A stretch of DNA of 64,000 nt, from the NCBI RefSeq assembly GCF_025950085.1, contig NZ_JAPDDS010000001.1, positions 434,001 to 498,000 of the forward strand, read 5' to 3'. Source of the DNA: Luteolibacter flavescens (GTDB lineage: Bacteria; Verrucomicrobiota; Verrucomicrobiia; Verrucomicrobiales; Akkermansiaceae). A program made the position numbers and the translations under genes. The notes under the pieces are model-generated. The model saw only the letters and a program-made list of their open reading frames with translations, did not search any database and was not told the DNA's origin. Below, piece by piece: positions 1 through 9,541 of this stretch (position 1 is its first letter; every line of letters begins with the position of its first letter).

Positions 1-588
1 CAGGTTCAGCACCTGCGATTGGACGGAAACGTCGAGTGCTGACACGGGCTCGTCGCAGACGATGAGCTTCGGCTTCAGGGCGATGGCGCGGGCGATGCCG
101 ATGCGCTGGCGCTGGCCGCCGGAGAACTCAAAGGGATAGCGATCCGCCGATGCGGACGGCAGGCCCACGCGCTCCAGCAGCTCGTCCACGCGCTTCCATC
201 GGTCCGCCCTGGAGCCGTGACCGTGGATGATGAGAGGCTCCTCCAGGATCTCCCGCACGCTGTGGCGGGCATTGAGCGACTCGACCGGGTCTTGGAAAAT
301 CATCTGCAGGTCGCTGCGGATGGGCCGCATGGCACCGCGGCCGAGGCCGGTGATGTCGCGACCGTCGAAGTGGATGCTGCCATGGTTCGCGTCATTCAGG
401 CGGACGATCGCCTTGCCGAGCGTGGACTTGCCGCAACCGGACTCGCCGACCAGGCCGAGCGTTTCACCGGGAGCGATGTCAAAGGAGACACCGTCCACGG
501 CACGGACTGCCCCGATCTGGCGCATGAGCAGACCTCCCGTCACCGGGAAGTGCACCTTGAGATCGCGAACGGAAAGGATCGGGGTCAT
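1..588 (-). CDS. oppF: Peptide ABC transporter ATP-binding protein, OppF/DppF type (partial)
   Basis: This is the second nucleotide-binding subunit of the peptide importer encoded just upstream; it would hydrolyse ATP at the inner face of the cytoplasmic membrane. The reading frame runs off the left edge after about 196 residues, so the C-terminal third, including the usual oligopeptide-transporter tail, is missing. Visible motifs are Walker A (GESGCGKS, near residue 50), the ABC signature (FSGGQRQRI) and Walker B (LIVCDEP) followed by VSALD. The ATG overlaps the oppD stop as ATGA, so the two ATPases are translationally coupled. In E. coli YejF the two ATPase halves are fused; here they are separate genes. 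Identification as an Opp/Dpp-class ATPase is secure; the exact peptide substrate is not known. Confidence 0.93.
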   Translation of the reverse strand, partial: MTPILSVRDLKVHFPVTGGLLMRQIGAVRAVDGVSFDIAPGETLGLVGESGCGKSTLGKAIVRLNDANHGSIHFDGRDITGLGRGAMRPIRSDLQMIFQDPVESLNARHSVREILEEPLIIHGHGSRADRWKRVDELLERVGLPSASADRYPFEFSGGQRQRIGIARAIALKPKLIVCDEPVSALDVSVQSQVLNL

Positions 589-1571
589 GCGTCGGTCGAG
601 GCGTAGCAGATCGGACAGGCCTCGACCCAGTGTCCGGGCGAGACTTCGATGAAGGGCGGGCGTTCGCGCAGGGTCACGCCCTGGCGATCCATGCGCTGGC
701 AGAAGCGGCAGCCGGGTACGAAGTCCCGCAGCGACGCGACCATGCCCGGGATGACGGGCAGGATGGATTTCCGCGGTGTCTCCATCCGCGGGATCGAGGC
801 GAGCAGTCCGCGCGTGTAGGCGTGAAGCGGGCGGGCGAAAAGCTGCTTCACCGGGGCTCGCTCCACCACCCGGCCACCATACATCACCACCACCTCGTCA
901 CACGTCTCGGCGATGACGCCGAGGTCGTGAGTTATGAGCACCACGGACATGCCCATCTCGGCCTGGAGGCGCTTCATCAGATCGAGGATCTGCGCCTGCA
1001 CGGTCACGTCGAGGGCGGTGGTCGGCTCGTCCGCGATGATCAGGTCTGGCTTCAGCGCGAGCGCCATGGCGATGACCACACGCTGGCGCATGCCGCCGGA
1101 AAGCTGGTGCGGGTAGTCCCCCGCCCTCAGCTCGGGCGCGGGAATTTTCACGAGGCGCAGCATCTCGATGGCGCGCTCCCATGCTTCCTTCTTGCTGACT
1201 TTCTTGTGGATCAGGAAACACTCGGCGAGTTGCTTGCCGATGCGGTGCACCGGATTCAGCGCCGTCATCGGCTCCTGGAAGATCACGCCGATCTCGTTCC
1301 CGCGGACCTTGCGGATTTCCTCCGGCTTCAGGCGGGTGAGGTCGCGGCCCTTGAAGAGCACCTCGCCCTGCAGGATCTTGCCTGCAGGCTGCGGGAGCAG
1401 GCGCACGAGCGACATGGCAGTGACGCTTTTGCCGCAGCCGGACTCGCCCACGATGCCCAGCGTCTTGCCGCGGGCGATGTCGAATGAAACGTGGTCAACG
1501 GCGCGGATCAGGCCGCCATCGGTATCGAAGGCGGTGATCAGATCGCGGACCTGGAGCAGGGGTTCGGACAT
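585..1571 (-). CDS. oppD: Peptide ABC transporter ATP-binding protein, OppD/DppD type
   Basis: First ATPase subunit of the peptide importer. It has Walker A (GESGCGKSV), the signature LSGGMRQRV, Walker B (LIIADEP) with TTALDV, and the cysteine-containing C-terminal tail typical of oligopeptide ATPases (PGCRFC and a later CPIC, family region oligo_HPY). About 328 residues is the normal length. Two starts compete: an ATG at 1571 giving [11 protein letters not shown], the classical beginning of this family, and an in-frame GTG at 1577 that overlaps the yejA stop as GTGA. I chose the ATG; neither has a good Shine-Dalgarno sequence. The gene sits between yejA and oppF in one minus-strand operon. 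Confidence 0.95.
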   Translation of the reverse strand: MSEPLLQVRDLITAFDTDGGLIRAVDHVSFDIARGKTLGIVGESGCGKSVTAMSLVRLLPQPAGKILQGEVLFKGRDLTRLKPEEIRKVRGNEIGVIFQEPMTALNPVHRIGKQLAECFLIHKKVSKKEAWERAIEMLRLVKIPAPELRAGDYPHQLSGGMRQRVVIAMALALKPDLIIADEPTTALDVTVQAQILDLMKRLQAEMGMSVVLITHDLGVIAETCDEVVVMYGGRVVERAPVKQLFARPLHAYTRGLLASIPRMETPRKSILPVIPGMVASLRDFVPGCRFCQRMDRQGVTLRERPPFIEVSPGHWVEACPICYASTDA

Positions 1572-1573
1572 GG

Positions 1574-3631
1574 TCACTCGGTATCGCCGCGCGACGAGCG
1601 GTATTGATCGTAAACGTTGTTCTGTTCCGGGAAGGTCCGGCCTTCCTTCATCGCCTTCAGCGTGTCCTTCTTGATGTCGTCATCCACCCAGAGGACGTGA
1701 TTCATCTCCGGGTCATTGCCGAGGCGGACATTGAAGCCCTCCGGCCAGCGGATCCAGCGCCAGTAGCCCACGCGGTAGAAGGGGCTCTGGAAGGCAGGGA
1801 CCCATACGGCGCGGTCGTGCAGGATTTCCTCCAGCTTGTAGCTGGTGTCGCGGATGATCTCCAGGCTGCGGGCAGCGCGGTTTGCCTCGAGCAGTTTGTC
1901 CACTTCCGGGTCGGCGAAGACGGTGATGTTGTTCGTCATCGGGCGCGGCTTGTTCGTGCCGGGCTCATAGGCGTCCTTCGAGTGGAAGCCCTGATAGTAG
2001 TCCGGGATGGGCGGCTGGCTCTGCCACCCGGCGAAGGCGATCTCGTGCTCCTTCTTTGTCACCTTCTGGAAGGAGGCGACCGGGTCCATGCCGTCGAGCT
2101 TGTATTCCACGCCGGAACGGCGTGCCTCTTCCTTGATGCGGAGGAGAATGGGGTCCCAGATCGGGTGCTTCGGGTAGGTAATGGTGAAGGACAGGCGCTT
2201 GCCCTCCGCATTTTTCAAGATGCCGTCGCTGTCGCGCTCGGTGAAGCCGGCCTTCGCGAAGTGCTCGCGCGCCTTCTCCACCGAGAAAGGCCGCGTCCGC
2301 AGCGTCGGGTGGGAAAACTCGCCGTAGCCCGCATTCAGCAGGTGGAGGCGCTCGGCATCTCCCCGCCTATCAAGCTCTATCACCTTATCCCAGTTCGTTG
2401 CGTGCTGGAGGCCAATGCGCACGTCCAGATTCCGCAGCGATTGCTGGTGGATATTGAAATACAGGCCGCGGGATACGGCGGGGTACTGGTTGTAGAAGGT
2501 CGCCTTTTCGATGTAGCCGTTGAAGACTTGAGGGACCTCGGTCTTCTCATACCACTTCAGCGAGTCCGCCAGCAGATAGACGTCGATGTCCCCGCGCAGG
2601 AACATCTGGAAGATCTTCTCGTCGTCGCGGATCTGGAGGTACTCGATGCGGTCGGGATTGAAACGATGCTTGTAGTACTTCTTGTCCCGGGCCCACCAGT
2701 CCTGCACGCGGGTCAGCGCGATCGAGCGGCCCTTCAGGATGTCTTCAGAGCGGATGCGGTAGGCGCCGGTGGTCGGGCGCGGGCGCCAGTTGTAGCGGGA
2801 CTCGAAGTCCGGGCCGAATTCCTTGTAGAAGTCCTCCTGGAAGGGAATCAGCCCGGCGAAGCCCTCGGCCATCGGCTTCGGTGTGGCGAGGCGGATGCAG
2901 ACGTAGTCGTCCCCGTAGGTGGCGATGCCCCAGTACTGCTCGCCGTAGTAGGCGCGGTAGAAGGCCTCCGTGAGATAGGGAGAGAGGTAGATGTAGAAGG
3001 ACATCAGCCAGTCGCCAGCCTTCACCTCCTTGCCGTCCGACCAGCGGGCGTCATCGTCGATGTGGAAATAAACGGTCTGCCCGTCCGCCGCCACCGCCCA
3101 CTTGTCCGCGAGCGCCGGGATCGGCTTGCCCGTGCCGGGGTGGAAAAGGGTGAGCGCCATCTCCACGTCGTCCCAGTGGAAGCTGCGGAAGGAATTGTTC
3201 CCCTCGCGCCCGAGAGGACGGATGGTCGGCGGGTAGGAGCCGCCGGGGATGAAGGAATGGACGGTGCCGCCCTTCTTTGCGTCCGGTGAGCCCAGCTCGG
3301 GCTCCTCCATATTGGTCGTCCAGGTCAGGTCCTTCGGCAGGTCGGACTCGGTGAGAATCTCGAAGAACTTCGGCCGGTCCAGTCGCCGCTGCAGCGTCTC
3401 GGACTCCGCCAGCTTCTCGGTGCGGGCGGTCTCGTCGAGTTCACCGGCGAGATCCTTTTCCAGCGCCGCCTTCCGCGTGGTCAGCGTCTCCAGCACCTGG
3501 TCATTGTAGCGCTGGTAGAATTTCGTCCGCTCCTCCGAATTGTCGTAGGCGGGGAATGTCCTGCCCTGCCCGCTGCCCGGGACGGGCAACAAGCCGATGG
3601 CTGCGACCAGGATGGTAAGTGCGCGCCTCAT
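1574..3631 (-). CDS. yejA: Peptide ABC transporter substrate-binding protein, YejA type
   Basis: Secreted binding protein that would capture peptides in the periplasm for the YejB/YejE channel. The chosen ATG gives MRRALTILVAAIGLLPVPG, a good signal peptide, and overlaps the yejE stop as ATGA; an upstream in-frame extension would read into yejE and is rejected. Residues about 25-100 form a charged, probably helical extension not seen in E. coli YejA. The rest is a normal family 5 extracellular solute-binding fold, with the YejA-like stretches DWWARDKKYY and RDDEKIFQMFLRGDID. At about 685 residues it is longer than E. coli YejA (about 600). There is no lipobox, so the protein should be soluble in the periplasm. 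The gene lies after the permeases rather than first as in E. coli yejABEF. Confidence 0.88.
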   Translation of the reverse strand: MRRALTILVAAIGLLPVPGSGQGRTFPAYDNSEERTKFYQRYNDQVLETLTTRKAALEKDLAGELDETARTEKLAESETLQRRLDRPKFFEILTESDLPKDLTWTTNMEEPELGSPDAKKGGTVHSFIPGGSYPPTIRPLGREGNNSFRSFHWDDVEMALTLFHPGTGKPIPALADKWAVAADGQTVYFHIDDDARWSDGKEVKAGDWLMSFYIYLSPYLTEAFYRAYYGEQYWGIATYGDDYVCIRLATPKPMAEGFAGLIPFQEDFYKEFGPDFESRYNWRPRPTTGAYRIRSEDILKGRSIALTRVQDWWARDKKYYKHRFNPDRIEYLQIRDDEKIFQMFLRGDIDVYLLADSLKWYEKTEVPQVFNGYIEKATFYNQYPAVSRGLYFNIHQQSLRNLDVRIGLQHATNWDKVIELDRRGDAERLHLLNAGYGEFSHPTLRTRPFSVEKAREHFAKAGFTERDSDGILKNAEGKRLSFTITYPKHPIWDPILLRIKEEARRSGVEYKLDGMDPVASFQKVTKKEHEIAFAGWQSQPPIPDYYQGFHSKDAYEPGTNKPRPMTNNITVFADPEVDKLLEANRAARSLEIIRDTSYKLEEILHDRAVWVPAFQSPFYRVGYWRWIRWPEGFNVRLGNDPEMNHVLWVDDDIKKDTLKAMKEGRTFPEQNNVYDQYRSSRGDTE

Positions 3632-5223
3632 TGGTAGGTGGTGAATTTCTTGGGATCGAATGCCTCGCGGATCGCCTCGCCGATGAAGGTGATGACCAGC
3701 AGCACGGAGACCATCACGGTGAAGACTGAGGCCACGATCCACGGTGAAGAGAGATTTTGCGTGCCGTTTTCCAGCACCCGGCCCCAGCTAGGATAGGAGT
3801 CCGGCAGGCCGAAGCCGAGGAAGTCCATCGCCGTGAGCGAGGTGGTCAGGCCCGCGACGCTGAAGGGCAGGAGGGTAACGATGGTGGAGATCGCGTTTGG
3901 CAGGATGTGGCGGAAGATCACCCGCGAGGTGCCCGCGCCCTGGACCCGTGCAGCCGCCACGTAGTCGCGCGCCTTTTCCCGGAAGGTGGAGGTGCGCAGG
4001 TAGGTGGCGACGGTAATCCAAGAGAAGATGCAGTAGATCAGCAGGATATTCATCAGCACCACGTTCTCGCGGCCCAGGTTCACCGTGATAATGATGACCA
4101 CCAGCAGGAAGGGCACGTTGCTAAGGACCTCGATGAGGCGTTGCATCAACAGGTCGAACCACCCGCCGAAGTATCCCATGACGCAGCCGAGCGTGATGCC
4201 GATGCCATAGGTGAGCACCAGATAGAAAATGGACGACTTGAAGATGACCTGCAGGCCGCCGTAGAGCTGGGCTGCGATGTCCCAGCCCTTCGAGTCCGTG
4301 CCGAGGAAATGCCGCTCCTTCAACGATGGAGGCGCGGGCGGGTAGAGCAGCTCTACCCAGCCGGTGGTGGTGGCGGCGAGCACGTCTTCCGGGGCCTTCG
4401 ACTCGACCAGTTCGCCCGCCTTCCACGTTTGGCGTCCGGCGAATTCGCCCTTGGTATCGTAGATCGAGGTGAGGCCGTCTCGCTTGCCCTTGCGGAAGCG
4501 TGCGGCGAGACGCTGGACGTCGGGATTGTCCTCGCTGAATTGGACGGCCTGACCGTTGAACGGCTCCTTCTCCCCCGGCCGGTGGATGATGCCTTCATTC
4601 GAGACGAGCGGGCGCTTCAGCACCTCGTCGGAGTCGAAGGTGGGGTCCCACGGGATGGGCGGCATGATCACCCGATCGCCGTTCTTCTCCGCGGCGAAGC
4701 GCTCCTTCAAGCGGCGGTAGTTCACCTCCTGGTCCTGCGTGCCGCCGAAGTCGTTTTCGTAATAGATCTTTTGCTGGAAGGCGGGGAAGATCCACTGGTC
4801 GCCGTGCTTCACGGCCAGCGCGCGCTTGCCCACCAGGAGCTGGTCCAGCATCGCCACCAGCAGGAGCAGCAGGAGCATTCGAAAGGCGAGCCAACCGCGA
4901 CCGATCGAACGAAAGCGCGTGAACTTGCGAACCGTCAGAGGGTTCCACTGGAATTTCCCGCCGGTCGCGAGCAACACCAGTCCGGCCACGCCCATCACAA
5001 CGCAGAAGCCGTAGCCCACCATGTTGCCCTGAGCCTCCAGCCGCTGGCGCTGGGAAAAGCCATACCACTCCTTCACGGTCGCCGCGTCCTGAATCTGCTG
5101 CGGCGTGGCGTCGAAGGAGAAGAACCAGCGGAGCGATGGCAGGGACAACTCCTTCCAGTGCCCCCATGCCGCGATGGCGGCCACCAGGAGCAGGATCAAT
5201 CCGACTTTGCGGGGAAAGGTCAT
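3628..5223 (-). CDS. yejE: Peptide ABC transporter permease, YejE type, with extra periplasmic insert
   Basis: Second channel subunit of the Yej-type importer. It has N-terminal membrane segments near residues 7-22, 68-88 and 112-132, then the YejE periplasmic region (WIFPAFQQKIYYENDFGG, matching the equivalent stretch of E. coli YejE), a long insert at about 205-295, the landmark HFLGTDSKGWD, and the binding-protein-dependent permease core with an EAA-type loop (AAARVQGAGTSRVIFRHILP). At 531 residues it is much longer than E. coli YejE (341). Most of the difference is the insert, which contains MORN-like text around residues 240-275. The ATG lies one base after the yejB stop (TGATATG). The family call is firm; the insert's function is unknown. 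Confidence 0.92.
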   Translation of the reverse strand: MTFPRKVGLILLLVAAIAAWGHWKELSLPSLRWFFSFDATPQQIQDAATVKEWYGFSQRQRLEAQGNMVGYGFCVVMGVAGLVLLATGGKFQWNPLTVRKFTRFRSIGRGWLAFRMLLLLLLVAMLDQLLVGKRALAVKHGDQWIFPAFQQKIYYENDFGGTQDQEVNYRRLKERFAAEKNGDRVIMPPIPWDPTFDSDEVLKRPLVSNEGIIHRPGEKEPFNGQAVQFSEDNPDVQRLAARFRKGKRDGLTSIYDTKGEFAGRQTWKAGELVESKAPEDVLAATTTGWVELLYPPAPPSLKERHFLGTDSKGWDIAAQLYGGLQVIFKSSIFYLVLTYGIGITLGCVMGYFGGWFDLLMQRLIEVLSNVPFLLVVIIITVNLGRENVVLMNILLIYCIFSWITVATYLRTSTFREKARDYVAAARVQGAGTSRVIFRHILPNAISTIVTLLPFSVAGLTTSLTAMDFLGFGLPDSYPSWGRVLENGTQNLSSPWIVASVFTVMVSVLLVITFIGEAIREAFDPKKFTTYQ

Positions 5224-5224
5224 A

Positions 5225-6499
5225 TCACTTGTAGCTCACCCGCGGATCCACCAAGGCCACGCAGAGGTCGGAGAGGATGTTGCCGATCAGCATCAGCAGC
5301 GCGGAGAAGAACAGGACCCCCATGATCAAGGGCTGGTCGCGCTCGAAGATCGCATTGAACTGCAGGAGGCCGAAGCCGTTGATGTCGAAGATCCGCTCGA
5401 TGAGCATCGACCCCGCCACCAGCAGCGAGATGTTGTTTCCGAAGGTGGTCGCGATCGGGATGATGGAATTGCGGAAGGCGTGCTTGAAGACGGCTCGAGG
5501 GAAAGACACGCCCTTCGCCGCGGCAGTGCGGACGTAGTCGGCGGCGAGATTGTCCATGAGATTGTTCTTCATCATCATGGTCATGAAGGCGAAGCTGCCG
5601 ATGAGGTAGCAGATCAGCGGCATGACCGTGTGGTGTGCCAGATCCTTCACCTTGCCCATGGCGGATAGCGTCTCGAAGTCATCCCCCGTGAGGCCCCGCA
5701 GCGGAAACCAGCCGAGTTTCGCACCGAGGAAGACGACCATCAGCGAGCCCAGCGCATAGCCCGGGATGGCGTAGCCCGCGAAGACAGCCGCCGAAGTGGC
5801 ATTGTCCATGAAGCTGCGGTGCTTGATCGCCTTCACGATGCCCAGCGGCAGGCAGACCCCGTAGATGACAATCATGCTCAGCACGCCGAAATAGACGGAT
5901 ACCGGCATGCGCTCCAAGATCATCGACCACACGCTGTCCTGGTACTTCTTGGAGTTCCCCAGGCTGCCCTGCAGCAGGCCGTCCCGCTCCGGCATGAAGA
6001 GCACCGCGCGCGGCTCGGGCATCTTGGTGAGTTCCACGCCCTTGATCCACTTCGCCCAGCGGGCCGCCTGCTCCTGCGGTGAACGCAGGCGCACGTCCCA
6101 CGCGGAAAGGTCCACGCCTTCCGGTCCGGAAAGCTTGCCATCCCGCGTGACGGTCACGATGTGGACGGTTCCGGGGAGGATCATTTCCACCGTGTTCTGG
6201 TCCGGCTTGAATTCCGCGCCGGCCTTCATCATGTCCCGCGGCATCACGCCCAGCCACTCGAGGTAGGCGCGGGAGACGCTCTTGTCCTCGTCCTCCTTTT
6301 CCTCCTCCTCGATGACCTGCGACATCGTCAGCGAGAAGGAAGCCTCGGCACGCGAGCGCTTTTCACCGCCCACGAGCTGGGCCAAGCGTTGCTCCACCGG
6401 ACCGCCAGGCGCGAGCTTGATGGTGGAGAAGACCAGCGCCGTGATCCCGAGCAAGGTGAGCGGGATCAGAAGAATGCGGCGAAGGAAATAGGCTTTCAA
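5225..6499 (-). CDS. yejB: Peptide ABC transporter permease, YejB type
   Basis: First channel subunit of the peptide importer and first gene of its operon. The start MKAYFLRRILLIPLTL followed by KLAPGGPVEQ is diagnostic of YejB/OppB permeases. The C-terminal half carries the usual five membrane segments, an EAA loop (AAAKGVSFPRAVFKHAFRN) and the ending LVDPRVSYK. Between the first membrane segment and the core is an extended periplasmic region (about residues 45-190) with the acidic run EEEEKEDEDK. The start codon is TTG: no in-frame ATG or GTG lies at a sensible place, and the N-terminus matches the family from the first residue. No clear Shine-Dalgarno sequence precedes it. Transcription probably starts in the 187-bp gap shared with the divergent SBP gene at 6687. 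Confidence 0.92.
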   Translation of the reverse strand: MKAYFLRRILLIPLTLLGITALVFSTIKLAPGGPVEQRLAQLVGGEKRSRAEASFSLTMSQVIEEEEKEDEDKSVSRAYLEWLGVMPRDMMKAGAEFKPDQNTVEMILPGTVHIVTVTRDGKLSGPEGVDLSAWDVRLRSPQEQAARWAKWIKGVELTKMPEPRAVLFMPERDGLLQGSLGNSKKYQDSVWSMILERMPVSVYFGVLSMIVIYGVCLPLGIVKAIKHRSFMDNATSAAVFAGYAIPGYALGSLMVVFLGAKLGWFPLRGLTGDDFETLSAMGKVKDLAHHTVMPLICYLIGSFAFMTMMMKNNLMDNLAADYVRTAAAKGVSFPRAVFKHAFRNSIIPIATTFGNNISLLVAGSMLIERIFDINGFGLLQFNAIFERDQPLIMGVLFFSALLMLIGNILSDLCVALVDPRVSYK

Positions 6500-6686
6500 A
6501 TGACGGCGATACTAACGGTTTCGGTGGTTCTAGCGATCCTCCCCTCCCTTGCAAGTCCCCGGGAACACAAAGCCCCCTCTTTGACAGAAACTCTCACGAA
6601 ATCCGCAAAACCGGACAAACCCGGTGAACTATTGCAAATTTTCCCTGCAATCCCGGCCCGCTAACCGCTAGACACACGCCCGACTC
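6500..6686. promoter_or_regulatory. Divergent promoter region between two peptide transporter operons
   Basis: The 187-bp gap separates two divergently transcribed peptide importers and must hold both promoters. A perfect TTGACA lies at 6581-6586 on the plus strand, but no convincing -10 hexamer follows at 17 bp, so the assignment is weak. The segment from about 6590 to 6660 is noticeably richer in A and T than the coding DNA on both sides. Confidence 0.4.
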
Positions 6687-8600
6687 ATGAGACGACTCTC
6701 CTTTTTCCTGCTCCCTGCCCTGCTATGCCTCACCGGCTGCCAGGAAGAAACCCAGGTCGAAAAGGCAAACCGGGAGGGCATCCTGATCATCGGCAACGCG
6801 AACGAGCCGAAGGGCCTGGACTCGCAGATCGTGACCGGCGTGCTGGAGAGCAATATTATGCGCGCGCTCTTCGAGGGTCTGGTCTCCGACCACCCCACCG
6901 AGGACGCGACCGCCATGCCCGCGGGAGCGGAAGTGCTGGAGCCGGACGCCACCGCCACCGTGTGGACCGCCAAGCTCCGCCAGAACGCGAAATGGTCGGA
7001 CGGCACCCCGGTCACCGCCCACGACTACGCCTTCGCCTACCAGCGCATCCTGGAGCCGGAATTCGCCGCGAAGTATGCGGAGATGCTTTACTTCCTGAAA
7101 AATGCGGACCGCTTCAACCAAAGCAAAAAGGGAGAGATCCTATTCGTGGTAAATCAGGATCCGGTCGTTCCCTCGGATCTCGTCGCGAAGATCAATTTCG
7201 GAGGCGACTCTAAAGTAGATCTGGAGCCGCTGGGCGAAGAACCGCAATGGGAGACACTGGCTGACGACTCCCAACGATCCCTTTTCCTGAAGCACAAGGG
7301 GCTGGACAAGTTTTCCAAGGAACAACTGGAATGGATCTCCCAAGACTTGGAGCGATTCGAGTGGCCAGCAGAGGCAGTCGATGGAATGGCCAAGCATATC
7401 GTTGAAAGGCTGATCCAGATTTCAGGGACGCACCTGTGGGAAATGTCGAAAGTCGGAGTGGAAGTGATCGATGACTTCACCCTCAAGCTCACGCTTCGCG
7501 GTCCCACACCTTATTTCCAGCAGATCCTCAAGCACTACACCTGGAATCCCGTGCCGCGTCACGTGGTGTTGAAGCACGGCACCATGACCCAGAAGGGCAA
7601 TCCGTGGTCGAAGCTCGGCAACATCGTCTCCAACGGCCCCTACCAGCTCAAGTCGTGGCGTCGTACCGACCATCTCGAGGTGGAGCGCAACCCCCACTAC
7701 TGGAATGCTTCCCAGGTCACCCTGAACGGCGTCCGCTTCCTGCCGATCAACAACTCCTACACGGAGGCCCGCATGTTCCGCGACGGGCAGATGCACATCA
7801 CCTACACCGCGCCGCCGGAGATCGTGGACCTGATGCAGAAGGAAAACCCGAAGGTGCTGCGCCAGGAGCCCTACGTCGGCACCATCTTCATCCGCTGCAA
7901 TACCAAGCGCGAGGTGCTGAAGGACGTGCGCGTCCGCCGCGCGCTGAACCTCTCCTTCAACCAGCAGGAGATCTGCGACAAGATCATGCGCGGCTACAAG
8001 CCCGCCTACGGGATGACCCCGCCGATGGCCGGGTATGACACCCCGCACGCCGTCGCTTACAATCCGGAGGAGGCCCGCAGGCTGCTCGCCGAGGCCGGCT
8101 ACCCCGGCGGCAAGGGATTCCCCCGCCTCAAGTATCTCCTGGCCAGCCGCGAGACCTCCGCGACCGTCGCCCAGGCCATCCAGGCCATGTGGCGCAAGGA
8201 ACTCGGCATCGAGATCGAGATCGAAAACAAGGAGTGGACCGCCTACCTCGCCGCGATGCAGGACTTCAACTACGATCTCGCCTTCTCCGGCTGGATCGGC
8301 GACTACCTCGACCCTCTCACCTTCCTCGAAATGTGGACGGACGGGAACGGCAACAACCTGACCGGCTGGTCCAATCCGAAATTCGAGGACTTCCTCAAGC
8401 AGTCCCACCAGGAGGCGGACGCCGCCAAACGCTACGCTCTCCTGCGTGAAGCGGAGTCGGTGATGACCGCCGAGGCCCCCACCCTGCTTCTCGCGTGGTA
8501 TGCGCGGAACTACCTGATGGATCCCGCCGTCGAAGGATGGCACCCGCTCCTGCTAGACAACCACCCCTACGACGTCCTCCGCTTGCGCACCACGAAGTGA
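6687..8600 (+). CDS. Peptide ABC transporter substrate-binding lipoprotein, OppA type
   Basis: Lipid-anchored binding protein for a second peptide importer. The signal MRRLSFFLLPALLCLTGC ends in a lipobox (LTGC), so the mature protein starts at Cys18. The family 5 fold is clear: KWSDGTPVTAHDYAFAYQRI near residue 102, SNGPYQLKSW, and FNYDLAFSGWIGDYLDP near 535. It is 637 residues, about 100 more than E. coli OppA. The extra length sits at about residues 150-255, where base composition and codon use also change. It heads a three-gene operon with two permeases but has no ATPase genes beside it; it may share the OppD/OppF pair of the divergent operon. That sharing is inference from context. Confidence 0.92.
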   Translation: MRRLSFFLLPALLCLTGCQEETQVEKANREGILIIGNANEPKGLDSQIVTGVLESNIMRALFEGLVSDHPTEDATAMPAGAEVLEPDATATVWTAKLRQNAKWSDGTPVTAHDYAFAYQRILEPEFAAKYAEMLYFLKNADRFNQSKKGEILFVVNQDPVVPSDLVAKINFGGDSKVDLEPLGEEPQWETLADDSQRSLFLKHKGLDKFSKEQLEWISQDLERFEWPAEAVDGMAKHIVERLIQISGTHLWEMSKVGVEVIDDFTLKLTLRGPTPYFQQILKHYTWNPVPRHVVLKHGTMTQKGNPWSKLGNIVSNGPYQLKSWRRTDHLEVERNPHYWNASQVTLNGVRFLPINNSYTEARMFRDGQMHITYTAPPEIVDLMQKENPKVLRQEPYVGTIFIRCNTKREVLKDVRVRRALNLSFNQQEICDKIMRGYKPAYGMTPPMAGYDTPHAVAYNPEEARRLLAEAGYPGGKGFPRLKYLLASRETSATVAQAIQAMWRKELGIEIEIENKEWTAYLAAMQDFNYDLAFSGWIGDYLDPLTFLEMWTDGNGNNLTGWSNPKFEDFLKQSHQEADAAKRYALLREAESVMTAEAPTLLLAWYARNYLMDPAVEGWHPLLLDNHPYDVLRLRTTK

Positions 8601-8609
8601 CCCGCCGCC

Positions 8610-9533
8610 ATGGCCCGTATCATCCTTAGCCGACTGTTCCAGGGACTGCTCACGCTGTTCGTCCTGGTCACCATCACCTTCTTCCTGGTGCGCATGATGC
8701 CAGGCAGCCCCTACACCGACGAAAAGGCGCTGCCCGCTCACATCCTGGAGCAACTCAAGATCCAGATGGGTCTCGATAAGCCCCTGCCCGTGCAGTATGG
8801 GATCTACTTCAAGAACCTGATCTTCCAACAGGAACTCGGCCCTCTGATCCGCAAGGACGGCGTCTATGTCGGCGAGATCATCGCCGAGTCCTTCCCGGTG
8901 TCCGCCTTGCTGGGCGTGTTCTCCATCGGCATCGCGCTCATCATCGGCATCCCCGCCGGCATCATCGCCGCGGTGAAGAAGAATGGCCCGCTCGACTACG
9001 CCTGCCTCGCCGCCGCGATGACCGGCATCTGCTTGCCCAGCTTCGTCATCGGGCCGCTTCTGGCGGTCTTCGCCGGCCTCGGGCTGAAGTCGCTCAATGT
9101 CGCAGGCTGGAATTCGCCTGCCGACTGGATCCTGCCCGCCGTGACCCTCGGCATGGTGAATGCCGCCTACCTCGCGCGACTCACCCGCGGTGGCATGCTT
9201 GACGTGCTGAATCAGGACTACATCCGCACCGCGAAGGCCAAGGGCGTGCCCGGCTTCCAGATCGTGGTGAAGCATGCCCTGCGCGGCGGCCTCATCCCTG
9301 CCGTGGCCTACGTCGGCCCGGCCTTCGCCGGGATGATCTCCGGATCATTCGTCATCGAGACCATCTTCCAGGTGCCCGGCATGGGCCAGCACTTCGTGAA
9401 TGCCACCACGGACCGCGAGTACTTCCTGATCCAGGGCCTCGTCCTCTTCTACGGCTTCCTCATCGTCGGCGCGAACCTCCTCTCCGACCTCGCCCAGATC
9501 GCTCTCAACCCGCGCCTCCGCGCCGCCGCCTGA
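8610..9533 (+). CDS. oppB: Peptide ABC transporter permease, OppB/DppB type
   Basis: Channel subunit of the second peptide importer. It begins MARIILSRLFQGLLTLFVLV and continues to VRMMPGSPYTDEK, the family N-terminus, then a short periplasmic loop and five membrane segments. The EAA loop reads TAKAKGVPGFQIVVKHALRG, and IETIFQVPGMGQ is the usual C-terminal landmark. At 307 residues it has the standard OppB length with none of the insertions seen in the divergent YejB. It starts 9 bp after the lipoprotein gene and ends 8 bp before oppC, so the three genes form one operon. Confidence 0.95.
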   Translation: MARIILSRLFQGLLTLFVLVTITFFLVRMMPGSPYTDEKALPAHILEQLKIQMGLDKPLPVQYGIYFKNLIFQQELGPLIRKDGVYVGEIIAESFPVSALLGVFSIGIALIIGIPAGIIAAVKKNGPLDYACLAAAMTGICLPSFVIGPLLAVFAGLGLKSLNVAGWNSPADWILPAVTLGMVNAAYLARLTRGGMLDVLNQDYIRTAKAKGVPGFQIVVKHALRGGLIPAVAYVGPAFAGMISGSFVIETIFQVPGMGQHFVNATTDREYFLIQGLVLFYGFLIVGANLLSDLAQIALNPRLRAAA

Positions 9534-9541
9534 TCCAGTCC

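Noticed and set aside
1604-3289. 561-codon open frame on the plus strand opposite yejA
   Set aside because: It is the antisense shadow of a clear substrate-binding protein gene; no start signal or domain supports it.
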